Assembly (NCBI GenBank): GCA_021792455.1
Contig: JAJYUP010000015.1
Coordinates: 1-41,735, forward strand
Reading direction: 5' to 3'
DNA: 41,735 bases
DNA from: Actinomycetes bacterium
Lineage (GTDB): Bacteria; Actinomycetota; Thermoleophilia; Solirubrobacterales; Solirubrobacteraceae
Shown here: positions 1-9,125 of the stretch, piece by piece
How positions within the stretch are numbered: position 1 is the stretch's first letter
Layout of the letters: the number at the start of each line of letters is the position of its first letter
Position numbers and translations under genes: made by a program
The notes under the pieces: model-generated
The model's database searches: none
Told to the model about the DNA's origin: nothing
The model's input: the letters and a program-made list of their open reading frames with translations, nothing else

Positions 1-100
1 GCAAGAACATCACCTGCCAGTCCACGGCCCGCACCCTTCAGTCCTCGGTCGTGGGAAGGCTGCCGCCGATCACTGATCGTGCGCATACGCCTCTCTGCGC

Positions 101-1291
101 TCACCTGAATGCTTGGATGCCGGTCAGCGCGTTCGCGACAACGAGCGCGTGCACATCGGCGGTTCCCTCGTATGTGACGACAGACTCGAGATTGTTCATG
201 TGGCGGATCACAGGGTACTCGAGCGTGACTCCGTTCGCGCCGAGAATCTGTCGCGCGGTGCGAGCGACCTCGAGCGCAGCATCCACGTTCCCAAGCTTGC
301 CCATGCTCACGTGCTCAGGACGCAGGCGACCGGCATCCTTCATCCGTCCGAGATGCAGCGCAAGCAGTGCACTGCGGTTGACATCAAGCGCCATCGCCGC
401 AAGCTTTCGCTGCTGAATCTGAAAGCCGGCGATCGGCCGCCCGAACTGGACGCGTCCGAGGCTGTACTCCAGCGCTGCCTCGAAGCACGCGCGAGCGGCG
501 CCGGCGGCGCCCCAAACGATGCCATAGCGAGCCTCGTTCAGGCAGGAGAGCGGACCATGCAGCGAACTCGCCGTCGGAAGCTCCGCTCCAGCTGGCAGCC
601 GGACATCGTCCAGCAGCAGCTCTGAGGTCACCGAGGCCCGGAGCGAGAGCTTGCGGTGGATGTCTTGAGCCGTGAAGCCCTTCGTGCCCTGAGGCACTAT
701 GAATCCCCTGATCTCGTGCTCCCGATCCGTGCGCGCCCAGACGATCGCGACATCCGCAACCGATCCGTTTGTGATCCACATCTTCTGGCCATGGAGGATC
801 CAATCTGAGCCGTCCCGCCTCGCCCTCGTACGCATCGAGGCCGGGTCGGAGCCGGCGTCTGGCTCAGTGAGCCCGAAGCAGCCGACGCACTCCCCGGCCG
901 CCATCGCAGGCAGCCACTGTTGCTTCTGCTCCTCTGTGCCGAAGCGGTGTATCGCATACATCGCCAGTGATCCCTGTACTGACACGAGACTGCGCACGCC
1001 GCTGTCGCCAGCCTCGAGCTCCATGCAGGCGAGCCCATACGCTGTCGCTGACGCACCGGCACACCCATACCCGCGCAGATGCATTCCCAGCAGCCCAAGC
1101 TTGCCGAGCTCACGAGCGAGCTCGCGCGGCAGCTGCGCCTGCTCGAACCAGTCGCCAACGTAGGGCAGCACCTGATCGGCAACGAAAGCACGCACCGTGT
1201 CCCGGATGAGACGCTCCTCGTCGTCGAGCAGGTGGTCGAGACCGAGAAAGTCGCTCGGCCTGATTGCTTCCGTTGTCACGTGTGCCGACAT
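101..1291 (-). CDS. gcdH: Glutaryl-CoA dehydrogenase (acyl-CoA dehydrogenase family)
   Basis: FAD enzyme of 396 aa predicted to oxidise and decarboxylate glutaryl-CoA to crotonyl-CoA in lysine, tryptophan or glutarate breakdown. The acyl-CoA dehydrogenase fold is clear: an N-terminal helical domain, the middle-domain flavin-site motif GCFGLTEPDAGSDP, WITNG, and the C-terminal ILGANGVTLEYPVIRHMNNL block. The ending TYEGTADVH carries the catalytic Glu of the glutaryl-CoA dehydrogenase group. The open frame continues far upstream, but the start was set at 1291 (MSAHVTTEA) because AGAGGTGAG lies just before it and the length then fits the family. It diverges from a CoA-transferase that could supply glutaryl-CoA. 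Other short-chain acyl-CoA substrates cannot be excluded. Confidence 0.88.
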   Translation of the reverse strand: MSAHVTTEAIRPSDFLGLDHLLDDEERLIRDTVRAFVADQVLPYVGDWFEQAQLPRELARELGKLGLLGMHLRGYGCAGASATAYGLACMELEAGDSGVRSLVSVQGSLAMYAIHRFGTEEQKQQWLPAMAAGECVGCFGLTEPDAGSDPASMRTRARRDGSDWILHGQKMWITNGSVADVAIVWARTDREHEIRGFIVPQGTKGFTAQDIHRKLSLRASVTSELLLDDVRLPAGAELPTASSLHGPLSCLNEARYGIVWGAAGAARACFEAALEYSLGRVQFGRPIAGFQIQQRKLAAMALDVNRSALLALHLGRMKDAGRLRPEHVSMGKLGNVDAALEVARTARQILGANGVTLEYPVIRHMNNLESVVTYEGTADVHALVVANALTGIQAFR

Positions 1292-1399
1292 CGACTCACC
1301 TCTCTTGTCGCTGGCTCGAGACCGCCACATCGCAGTGGTGGCCGACGGCTCGCCGACAACTGCGCGGTACGATCTTCGAAGATATAGTATCGAAGCTCT
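1292..1399. promoter_or_regulatory. Divergent promoter region with a 12-bp palindrome
   Basis: A perfect palindrome ATCTTCGAAGAT lies at 1372-1383. It abuts a possible plus-strand -10 (TATAGT, 1383-1388) and a possible minus-strand -10 (TACTAT, 1384-1389). The plus-strand start codon is at 1400, so that transcript would be almost leaderless. The placement is what one expects for a repressor operator controlling both genes. No matching -35 boxes are clear, and no regulator gene is adjacent. Confidence 0.5.
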
Positions 1400-2536
1400 A
1401 TGCGAAGTGCCCTGGACAACCTTCGAGTTCTCGACTTCTCGCGAGTCCTTGCGGGGCCATTTGCGACGATGATGCTCGGTGATCTGGGGGCCACTGTGCT
1501 CAAGGTCGAGCGTCCCGGGACCGGAGACGACACCCGCGTGTGGGGCCCGCCGTACGATGATGCCGGTGAAGCGACGTACTTCCAGGCGGTCAACCGGAAC
1601 AAGAGCAGCATCGCGCTGGACCTGCGAAGGAGGGAGGACCTGGCCAAAGCGGAAGAGCTGATCGTCGACAGCGACGTGGTCGTCGAGAACTTCAGGCCTG
1701 GTGTGATGGATCGGCTCGGACTTGGATACGAGCGCTTGCGCGAGCAAAACGCCAAGCTGATCTACTGCTCCATCAACGGCTTCGGATCCGGCAGGGGAGC
1801 ACGACTGGCCGGCTACGACCTGCTCGTCCAGGCTCTCGGCGGCTTGATGAGCATCACGGGCGAGCCGGACGGCGATCCTCAGAAGGTCGGTGTCGCCATC
1901 GTGGATGTCCTCGCCGGGCTGTTCGCGACCGTCGGAATACTTGCGGCAGTAAACCACCGCATGCACGGAGGCGAGGGACAGCACATCGAGGTCGACCTCC
2001 TGTCATCCCTGCTCGCTTCACTCGTGAATCAGGGCACTGCCTACACGATCGCTGGGGTCGTGCCTGCGCGCATGGGGAACGCGCACCCGAGCATTGCCCC
2101 CTACGAACTGCTCGCGACGGCTTCGGGCGGGCTTGTCCTCGCAGTCGGCACTGATCGACAGTTCGCAACGCTCTGCCGGATTCTGGGCGAAGAGCGTCTC
2201 GCAACGGAAGGCCGCTTCAGAACGAACTCGGACCGCGTCGCGCACCGAGCGCAGCTGCGCTCAGAGCTCGAGGGCCTGCTTTTACGAGGGACCGCGCAGG
2301 ACTGGGCGCGCAAGCTCACCGCCGCAGGAGTGCCAGCCGGCCTGGTCAACGACATCCCCGCAGCGTTCGCCCTGGCCGAGTCTCTGGGCCTCGAGCCGAT
2401 CGTTTCGATCCCGCGGGCCAGCGGGTCACCTGCGCGCCTCACGCGCAACCCGATCCGTCTCTCGCAGACCCCTGCCCGTTATGACCTCCCACCGCCGCGC
2501 CTCCCGCGGGGTGAGTCATGCCACTCGAGGGCCTGA
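1400..2536 (+). CDS. CaiB/BaiF (class III) CoA-transferase, probably glutarate CoA-transferase
   Basis: Protein of 378 aa. Class III CoA-transferases move CoA between carboxylic acids through an enzyme-bound aspartyl-CoA thioester. The family hallmarks are visible: LRVLDFSRVLAGPFATMMLGDLG at the N-terminus (split here: LRVLDFSRVLAGPFATMM, then LGDLGA), KVERPGTGDDTR, NRNKSSIALDLRR, and EVDLLSSLLASL, whose Asp aligns with the catalytic one. Family members next to glutaryl-CoA dehydrogenases include succinyl-CoA:glutarate CoA-transferase (SUGCT), which is the likely role here. The last 30 or so residues are basic and unlike the family, so the C-terminus may have drifted. It probably shares a transcript with the cyclase 57 bp downstream. 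Confidence 0.82.
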   Translation: MRSALDNLRVLDFSRVLAGPFATMMLGDLGATVLKVERPGTGDDTRVWGPPYDDAGEATYFQAVNRNKSSIALDLRRREDLAKAEELIVDSDVVVENFRPGVMDRLGLGYERLREQNAKLIYCSINGFGSGRGARLAGYDLLVQALGGLMSITGEPDGDPQKVGVAIVDVLAGLFATVGILAAVNHRMHGGEGQHIEVDLLSSLLASLVNQGTAYTIAGVVPARMGNAHPSIAPYELLATASGGLVLAVGTDRQFATLCRILGEERLATEGRFRTNSDRVAHRAQLRSELEGLLLRGTAQDWARKLTAAGVPAGLVNDIPAAFALAESLGLEPIVSIPRASGSPARLTRNPIRLSQTPARYDLPPPRLPRGESCHSRA

Positions 2537-2593
2537 AACTGACCCCCGCCCTCACCGCTCGCATCCCTGCGGGCGCGCGCACGCCTGAGGCCC

Positions 2594-4570
2594 GTGACTG
2601 ATAACGCCCTCGGATGCCGCCGAGGTTCCAAGCTGGACCGCAATCTCGTCGACCGGGAGTCTCCAGCTGCCGAGATGTCATCACGAGGCTTCGAAGTGCG
2701 CGTCGAGGCGCGCACTGCGCTCGACCGTGCCTGTGAGCGCCTGCTCACCATGCAAAGCACAGAAGGCTGGTGGAAGGGAGAGCTTCGAACGAACGTCACG
2801 ATGGACGCCGAGGACATGCTGCTCCGGGAGTTTTTGGGCATACGAGACGAGAGGGGGACCTCTCAGAGCGCTGCGTGGATTCGCTCGCAGCAGCGCCCCG
2901 ACGGCACGTGGGCGAACTTCTTTGGCGGTCCCGGTGATCTCTCCACGACGCTCGAGGCCTATTGGGCGCTGCGCCTCGCTGGCGACCGAGCCGACGCGAG
3001 CCACATGCGAGACGCAGCAGTCTTCATACGAGACGAAGGCGGCATCGCGAAAGCGCGCGTCTTCACTCACGTGTGGATGGCGCTGTTCGGACTGTGGCCA
3101 TGGGAGAAGGTCCCTTCCCTGCCGCCAGAGCTGGTCCTGCTCCCTGCGTCCGCTCCTCTCAGCATCTACGACTTCGCCTGTTGGGCGCGACAGACGATCG
3201 TTGCGCTCTCTATCGTGCTCGCGTTGAAGCCCCGCCATCAGCTGTCCTTCACGCTCGACGAGCTGCTGGTCACGGAACCCTCCTGCACCAGACTCCACAG
3301 CTCGCGTCCGGGAACGTGGGTGAGACGCCTCGACCGGCTCGCCCGGGCCTACGAGCGACACCCGCTTGGCACCTTGCGCAAGCATGCGCTCGCCTGCGCG
3401 GAAAAGTGGATTCTGGACCGCCAAGAGGCCGACGGCGGCTGGGGCGGCATCCAGCCGCCATGGGTCTACTCCCTCATCGCGCTGCACCTCCGCGGCTATC
3501 GCCTCGATCATCCGATCATGCGCAGGGCTCTTGCAGGGCTCGAGACGTTCATCGTGGAGGAAGGCGAGACCAGGCGCCTCGAGGCATGCCAATCGCCAGT
3601 CTGGGACACCGCCCTCTCGATCATCGCCCTGAGCGACGCCGGGCTTGCCGGGACTCATCCCGCGATCGTCAGCGCCGCGGAATGGCTGCTGCGCAAAGAG
3701 GTGCGCATCAAGGGCGACTGGGCGGTCCGACGGGCCGACCTGGATCCTGGAGGCTGGCCCTTCGAGTTCGAGAACGCGCAATACCCCGACGTCGACGACA
3801 CCAGCATCGTCGTGCTCGCGCTCCTCCGAGCAGGACTCAGCGACGAACGGGCCGCGCGCGGCGCGGCGGAGCGCGCAGCGGCGTGGGTGGAGGGAATGCA
3901 GAGCGGCAATGGCGGCTGGGGGGCTTTCGATGCGGACAACACCTGCACACTGTTGCGCAATCTGCCGTTTCTGGACTTTGGCGAGGTGCTCGACGAGCCG
4001 AGCAGCGACGTGACCGCGCACGCAATCGAGATGCTCTGTGCCCTCGGCCACGATGATGCTCCAAGCGTGCAGCGGGCGGTGCGCTGGCTCCTCGCACAGC
4101 AGGAGCCCGACGGCTCATGGTACGGCAGGTGGGGCGTCAACCACATATATGGGACAGCTGCTGCCCTGCCCGCCCTCATCGCCGCTGGGATACCCACCTC
4201 CGCGGACTGCGTCAGACGCGCTGTGGGGTGGCTCTACGAGCATCAGAACACCGACGGCGGTTGGGGTGAGGACCCTCGTTCCTACGATGATCCCGAGTGG
4301 ATCGGCCGCGGCGAGTCGACCGCGTCGCAGACTGCCTGGGCGTTGATCGGTCTTCATGCGGCCGGCGAGCCGGCACGCGATCCGCGTCACCCGGCGATAT
4401 CGCGGGCTCTCGATTGGCTGGTCGCGACGCAGGCCCCCGACGGCAGCTGGCCTGAGCCGAGGTACACGGGGACCGGGTTTCCGCACGACTTCTACATAAA
4501 CTACGATCTCTACCGCATCATCTTCCCAATCATGGCACTCGGCCGCTGCATCGACCGAGCGGCTCCATAG
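2594..4570 (+). CDS. shc: Squalene-hopene cyclase
   Basis: Protein of 658 aa that would cyclise squalene to hopene or hopanol, a membrane-ordering hopanoid. The catalytic acid motif is DVDDTS near residue 399 (family consensus DXDDTA). Several QW repeats are present (QEADGGWGG, QSGNGGWGAFD, QEPDGSWYGRWG, QNTDGGWG, QAPDGSWPE). The C-terminus FYINYDLYRIIFPIMALGR is typical of the family. The chosen start is GTG at 2594, with TGAGG a few bases upstream; ATG at 2675 (MSSRGFEV) is an alternative that removes an unconserved 27-residue leader. No squalene synthase or hpn gene lies in the window, so substrate supply must be encoded elsewhere. Confidence 0.9.
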   Translation: MTDNALGCRRGSKLDRNLVDRESPAAEMSSRGFEVRVEARTALDRACERLLTMQSTEGWWKGELRTNVTMDAEDMLLREFLGIRDERGTSQSAAWIRSQQRPDGTWANFFGGPGDLSTTLEAYWALRLAGDRADASHMRDAAVFIRDEGGIAKARVFTHVWMALFGLWPWEKVPSLPPELVLLPASAPLSIYDFACWARQTIVALSIVLALKPRHQLSFTLDELLVTEPSCTRLHSSRPGTWVRRLDRLARAYERHPLGTLRKHALACAEKWILDRQEADGGWGGIQPPWVYSLIALHLRGYRLDHPIMRRALAGLETFIVEEGETRRLEACQSPVWDTALSIIALSDAGLAGTHPAIVSAAEWLLRKEVRIKGDWAVRRADLDPGGWPFEFENAQYPDVDDTSIVVLALLRAGLSDERAARGAAERAAAWVEGMQSGNGGWGAFDADNTCTLLRNLPFLDFGEVLDEPSSDVTAHAIEMLCALGHDDAPSVQRAVRWLLAQQEPDGSWYGRWGVNHIYGTAAALPALIAAGIPTSADCVRRAVGWLYEHQNTDGGWGEDPRSYDDPEWIGRGESTASQTAWALIGLHAAGEPARDPRHPAISRALDWLVATQAPDGSWPEPRYTGTGFPHDFYINYDLYRIIFPIMALGRCIDRAAP

Positions 4571-4675
4571 CGATCCCACCGGTCACCCGGACTGCCATCG
4601 CTCTCCACTGAGGCGCGACGGACTGGCTCCCGTACGACTCACATGACGGGTGCCCACAGCGCACCTCGTCGCTGC

Positions 4676-6157
4676 TCATGGTCGAGTCGTGCGCAGATAC
4701 ACGGTCTTCGTCGTGGTGAAAAACTGGCGCGCAGCTGTGCCCTGCTCACGATGCATGTTGCTTGATCCCTTCATCCCGCCGAATGGCACATGCGGCTCGA
4801 CGCCAGCGGTCTCACGGTTGATGTGCACGACGCCAGACTCTGTGCGACGAACGAAATCAAGCGCCTTCGCGAGGTCGCGAGTGAACAGGGCGGAGGAGAG
4901 CCCATATTCGGTGTCGTTTGCGGCAGCCAATGCGTCCTCGAAGCCGTCGACCTCCTGGGTGATGAGGACCGGTCCAAATATCTCGTCACGCATCAGGGCG
5001 CTCTCTGGACTCACACCAGTGAGGAGGGTCGGCGTTGCGAAGCACCCTTGCCCCAGCGATCCGCCCACGAGGATCTCCGCACCCTCCGATCGCGCCAAGT
5101 CCAGGTACCCGCCGACCGTATCGCGCTGCTCCGTGGAGGCCAGCGGGCCGACATCGGTCCTCTCGTCGAACGGATCGCCAACGGTGAGGCGTGCGATCTC
5201 GTCCACGAGCAGGACATGGAGTCGCGACGCGACCTCGCGCTCCACATAGACGCGACTGGTGGCTGTGCAGCGCTGTCCGGTGCACAGCATCGCTCCGCGC
5301 ACGATCTGGAACGCGGCATCAGGAAGATCGGCATCGGCCAACACGACTGCCGGGTTCTTTCCGCCCAACTCGAGTTGAACCTTGACGTTCCGGTCGGCAA
5401 CCATCTGCCGGAGCCGCGTGCCGACGGCGCCTGATCCAGTGAAGGTGACGGCCGCAACGTTCTTGTGCTGCATCAGGGCCTGCGACATCTCGCCGCCCTT
5501 GCCAGTGACCAGATTCAGCACACCCGGAGGAACACCCGCGTCGCTGAGGATCTTCGTGAGCAGCACCGCGCTGCCCGACGCAGCTTCAGCTGGCTTCCAG
5601 ACTACAGCGTTGCCAAAACCAAGCGCTGGTGCGAGCTTCCAGGAGGGGATCGCAAGCGGGAAGTTCCACGGCGTGATAACGCACACGACGCCAAGCGGCT
5701 GCTCGATCGTCATTAAAGTGGTGTCGACGCTCGCGCTCGGATACACCGCGCCAGTGGCCTGAAGCAGCTCCCCCGCGAAGTAGCGAAATATAGCGGCGCT
5801 GCGCAGGGCCTCCGCCCTCGCATCGCGGACCGCCTTGCCCATATCCGATGTGGCGCGCATCGCTGCAGCATCTGCGCCGGCTTCGAGAAGGTCCGCTGCG
5901 CGACGCAGCACGTCCGCCCGTCTCGGAGCCGGCTCTGCGGCCCACCCGCGCTGGGCCGCAGCGGCAGCTTGATAGGCCGCATCGATCGAATCTGGCGCCG
6001 CCATGGAGAATCTGCCGGTAGAGCGCTGCAGGTTGGCGGGATCAAACCTCTCATACACAGCGTCGGTGCGCTCCCACGAGCCGGCCACGAACAGGCTCCT
6101 GGCTTCCTGAAGCGGCGTGTTCGTCGTCTCGCTGGTCGCGCCCATCTGAGGGGTCAT
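4676..6157 (-). CDS. Aldehyde dehydrogenase, semialdehyde-type
   Basis: NAD(P)-dependent aldehyde dehydrogenase of 493 aa. Visible elements are the cofactor-site VITPWNFPLAIPSWKLAPAL, the FTGSGAVG turn, the catalytic-Glu motif LELGGKNP and the nucleophile Cys in CTGQRCTATSR. The C-terminus PFGGMKGSSNMHREQG...FFTTTKTVYLR resembles 2,5-dioxovalerate and related semialdehyde dehydrogenases. AAGGGA precedes the ATG by about 8 nt. It is convergent with the cyclase gene and downstream of a second ALDH on the same strand. An inferred role is oxidation of a dicarboxylic semialdehyde, possibly glutarate semialdehyde feeding the nearby glutarate genes; substrate cannot be read from sequence. Confidence 0.82.
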   Translation of the reverse strand: MTPQMGATSETTNTPLQEARSLFVAGSWERTDAVYERFDPANLQRSTGRFSMAAPDSIDAAYQAAAAAQRGWAAEPAPRRADVLRRAADLLEAGADAAAMRATSDMGKAVRDARAEALRSAAIFRYFAGELLQATGAVYPSASVDTTLMTIEQPLGVVCVITPWNFPLAIPSWKLAPALGFGNAVVWKPAEAASGSAVLLTKILSDAGVPPGVLNLVTGKGGEMSQALMQHKNVAAVTFTGSGAVGTRLRQMVADRNVKVQLELGGKNPAVVLADADLPDAAFQIVRGAMLCTGQRCTATSRVYVEREVASRLHVLLVDEIARLTVGDPFDERTDVGPLASTEQRDTVGGYLDLARSEGAEILVGGSLGQGCFATPTLLTGVSPESALMRDEIFGPVLITQEVDGFEDALAAANDTEYGLSSALFTRDLAKALDFVRRTESGVVHINRETAGVEPHVPFGGMKGSSNMHREQGTAARQFFTTTKTVYLRTTRP

Positions 6158-6240
6158 GTCGATGTCCCTTTGCTCGTCATGTGATCAATCCTCGCCGCGG
6201 CGGCTGCGCGGCACGGTGTTGCCGCCCGTCGCTGGCGCTG

Positions 6241-6259
6241 CTCTGCAGCTACTGCAGAG
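6241..6259. terminator. Short hairpin between two aldehyde dehydrogenase genes
   Basis: An 8-bp perfect inverted repeat, CTCTGCAG-cta-CTGCAGAG, lies in the 278-bp gap after the stop of the downstream-facing ALDH gene. No T-run follows. It may be a weak terminator or a processing hairpin. Nothing else is recognised in this gap. Confidence 0.25.
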
Positions 6260-6435
6260 GCCCCGCTGTACGCCCGGCCAATCGCCTGTCGCGTTTGCCT
6301 CGTGGGGCCCCACCCCACTCTCGTACGCGCGTTTGCACCTCGTGCCCAGGCGAAGCGCGAGACCCCACCGCAGTCGCGGCGCTCGCATGGCTGCGCTGTC
6401 CCCCACCGCCTGGCATCGGCCTCACGCGACCGCGA

Positions 6436-7914
6436 TCACAGCGCCACGACCACCGTCTTCGCCTCGGTGTATTGGTCGAGCGCCTCTGGTCCCAACTCGC
6501 GTCCCCAGCCGGACTCCTTGAAGCCGCCGAAGGGCAAGGCGGGATCGATCGCTCCGTACGTGTTGATGAACACCATGCCAGCCTGCATCGCGGCCGCGAC
6601 CCGATGTGCCTTCGAGAGATCACGCGTCCACACCCCGGCTGCCAGACCGTATCTCGTGTTGTTCGCCTCAAATGCGAGCTCCGCGGGATCCTTGAACGGC
6701 CTCGCGACCAGCACGGGGCCAAATATCTCCTCGCGAACCACGCGGGAGTCGGGCTCCACGTCTACGAGCACTGTCGGTTCCACGAAGTAGCCCCGGTCGC
6801 CAAACCGCTTACCCCCCGTAAGCGGCCGCGCACCACTCGCGACGCCCTCCTCTATGTAGCCCGTCACTCTGTCGAGATGGCTCTCCGAGACGAGTGGGCC
6901 AAGCCTCGTGTCCGGATCAGTTCCCGCTCCGATCTTCAGATGTTTCGCCTCCTCGGCGATCTCACCGACCACCTCATCGAAAACATTCTGCTCGACATAG
7001 AGACGTGAGCCCGCGATGCACACCTCGCCCATGTGACTGAAGATTGCTGCGGCCGAACCCTGAGCTGCCGCCGTCAGGTCGGCGTCGGCAAACACGACGT
7101 TCGGTGACTTGCCGCCGAGCTCGAGGCTGACCTTCTTCAGGTTGCCGGCAGCTGCTCGCAGGATCGCTCTGCCAGTTTGCGCTGACCCTGTGAACGCGAC
7201 CTTGTCGATCCCGCCGTGCGCGGCAATAGCCTCACCGGCGACCTCACCGTAACCGTTCACGATGTTCAGCACGCCCGCAGGCAAGCCTGCCTCCAGGAAC
7301 AGCTCGCCGAGGCGCAGCGTCGACAGAGGGGTCTGCTCAGCGGGCTTGAGGACTATAGTGTTTCCCGTCGCAAGTGCCGGCGCGATCTTCCAGGCGGCCA
7401 GCATCAGGGGGAAGTTCCACGGCACGATCTGCCCGACGACGCCGAGCGGTTCGCGCCTGGTATAGGTGTGCCATTCGCCGGGCAGCGACGGTACAACATG
7501 GCGGCCGTCGATCTTCGTGGCTGAGCCCGCGTAATAGCGAAAGCACTCCGCTGCGAAGGCGTGATCGCCGCGGGATTCGGCGAGCGGCTTCCCATTGTCG
7601 AGGGTCTCGATCAATGCGAGTTCCTCTGCGTGCTGCTCGATCAGATCCGCGACGCGCCAGAGAATCTTTCCACGCGATGAAGGAGTGGCCTGCCGCCAGG
7701 CGCCCTCAAACGCGCGGCGCGCGGACTTCACCGCCCTGTCGACGTCCTCCTTCCCGCCGACAGCGACCTCGGCCTGCGCCTCGCCAGTGGCGGGATTGTA
7801 GACGTGCATAGTCGCGCCGTCAGCGGCGTCCACGAACTTGCCGTCGATGAGCAGGCCCCGCGGACCGGCCGGAAGGGAAGGAAGCTTCTCACTCCCTCGG
7901 ATGGTTGTACTCAT
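6436..7914 (-). CDS. Aldehyde dehydrogenase, aromatic/betaine-aldehyde-like
   Basis: NAD-dependent ALDH of 492 aa, full length for the family. Motifs: LIDGKFVDA at the N-terminus, IVPWNFPLMLAAWKIAPALATGN in the cofactor fold (shown in part), FTGSAQTGR, the general-base motif LELGGKSPN and nucleophile Cys in GEVCIAGSRLYVEQ. The C-terminus PFGGFKESGWGRELG matches the betaine/phenylacetaldehyde dehydrogenase branch. It shares only family similarity with its neighbour, so this is not a recent duplication. It reads in the same direction as the other ALDH, 278 bp upstream. Substrate unknown. Confidence 0.85.
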   Translation of the reverse strand: MSTTIRGSEKLPSLPAGPRGLLIDGKFVDAADGATMHVYNPATGEAQAEVAVGGKEDVDRAVKSARRAFEGAWRQATPSSRGKILWRVADLIEQHAEELALIETLDNGKPLAESRGDHAFAAECFRYYAGSATKIDGRHVVPSLPGEWHTYTRREPLGVVGQIVPWNFPLMLAAWKIAPALATGNTIVLKPAEQTPLSTLRLGELFLEAGLPAGVLNIVNGYGEVAGEAIAAHGGIDKVAFTGSAQTGRAILRAAAGNLKKVSLELGGKSPNVVFADADLTAAAQGSAAAIFSHMGEVCIAGSRLYVEQNVFDEVVGEIAEEAKHLKIGAGTDPDTRLGPLVSESHLDRVTGYIEEGVASGARPLTGGKRFGDRGYFVEPTVLVDVEPDSRVVREEIFGPVLVARPFKDPAELAFEANNTRYGLAAGVWTRDLSKAHRVAAAMQAGMVFINTYGAIDPALPFGGFKESGWGRELGPEALDQYTEAKTVVVAL

Positions 7915-9125
7915 GTGATTAGACCTCGTTTGAGAGCTTGATGATCATCTGATCGCGGGCCATCGACCGATGCGTCCCGACGGGTCGGCCACGACACAGG
8001 TACACCGCGGATCGCGCCGGGCTGCCGCTCGTCGCTGTTAGTGATGGAAACGTATCAAGTTCTGCGTCGCGAGGCGCGCTCGTCGGAAGGAGAGAGCAGG
8101 CGCGCGGGGGCGCCCAGTGCCCATGCCTCGACGGGCACGGCCCTGGTCGGGAACCGCTCGGGCATCCGCTGGCGAGGCGCCTGCCCACAGCGGTGAGTCG
8201 AGCGCGGTGTGCCCTGCGCCGAGTGGCGACTGGCAAGAGCTCGCCTGCTTTAGCCATGTTCCGCCCGTAGGACAGCGCGAGACAGCCGCTCACCGCTGCG
8301 TGGAGACCTACGGACGGGATGTCGTTGCCGGAGTGGCCATGCGTCGCCGGCGTCTGCTCGTCCCAGCGGCGCGTGTGGTGGGTGAGTGGGGAGCAGGGCG
8401 TCGACCTGCTCCGTATAGGTCGAATCGTTTCGGTCCTGGTGCCGCCATGGCTGCCGATGCTTTGATTGCGCCGAGCTGGCGGGCGCGTTTGGCAGGGCAA
8501 GCGACGCGCCGAAGGCCGCTCGCCACCGGTTCGCTCTTCAGCCCCCGCGTCGAGTCCGCGCTCCTGCGCGGGGCACGAGTCTGCCGCGCGCAGGCACAGG
8601 GGTTCGGGGGGGAGAGCCCCACGGCTCACTTCGCACCAATCACGAGCAGCGCAGACCCGGATCCATCGGCCGCATCGTCCTCAGGTCCCCTCTTCGGCAA
8701 AGCCCACCCACATCGCGTCAGCATCGCAGGCCCACGAGGGCACGCCTCAGCGCGGCGCCGAGCACCACTGCGACCCCGAGTGCCTCACTGACCGTGCCGA
8801 GACCGACGAAGGCGCGGCGGCAGGTCGAGCCCAGCGGTCCATTCGGAGACCTCTACACCCTCGCTTCGCACGGGCCGCGTCTCGCCTCTGGCTCGCCTCG
8901 ACGCGGCTCGCGCAGCAGCCGCGCGGCGCTCCTACCCCGGAGCTCATTGCGAGCGCACGGTGCCAATCCGAACGCGCCATCTGCTCGCAGCCCCGACGCG
9001 CCATCCGTTCGCAGCTGCAGCGCGGCGCGGTGCGGGCGCTGATCGACGCGCCCGCTCCGTCTCCTCTTCGCTGCCTGTCGCGGCTGCTCCTCACAGGCGA
9101 CCCGCGCCGGGTGCCGGCCCCCGCC
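7915..9125. other. Gene-poor stretch of about 1.2 kb
   Basis: Open frames exist on both strands, but all are rich in Arg, Pro, Ser and Ala and show no recognisable fold or start signal, as expected for random high-GC frames. I found no tRNA, repeat array or mobile-element end. It separates the upstream side of the second ALDH gene from the 3' end of the Amt-family gene, so it must hold the ALDH promoter, which I could not place. Confidence 0.4.

Noticed and set aside
1292-1984. N-terminal extension of the glutaryl-CoA dehydrogenase frame
   Set aside because: The added 231 residues are unconserved and antisense to the CoA-transferase; the start at 1291 has a good ribosome site.
2681-4051. 456-codon minus-strand frame within the cyclase gene
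   Set aside because: Antisense shadow of squalene-hopene cyclase, which has clear catalytic motifs on the plus strand.
7919-8629. 236-codon minus-strand open frame upstream of an ALDH gene
   Set aside because: Arg/Pro/Ser/Ala-rich, no ribosome site, no recognisable domain; typical spurious frame in high-GC DNA.
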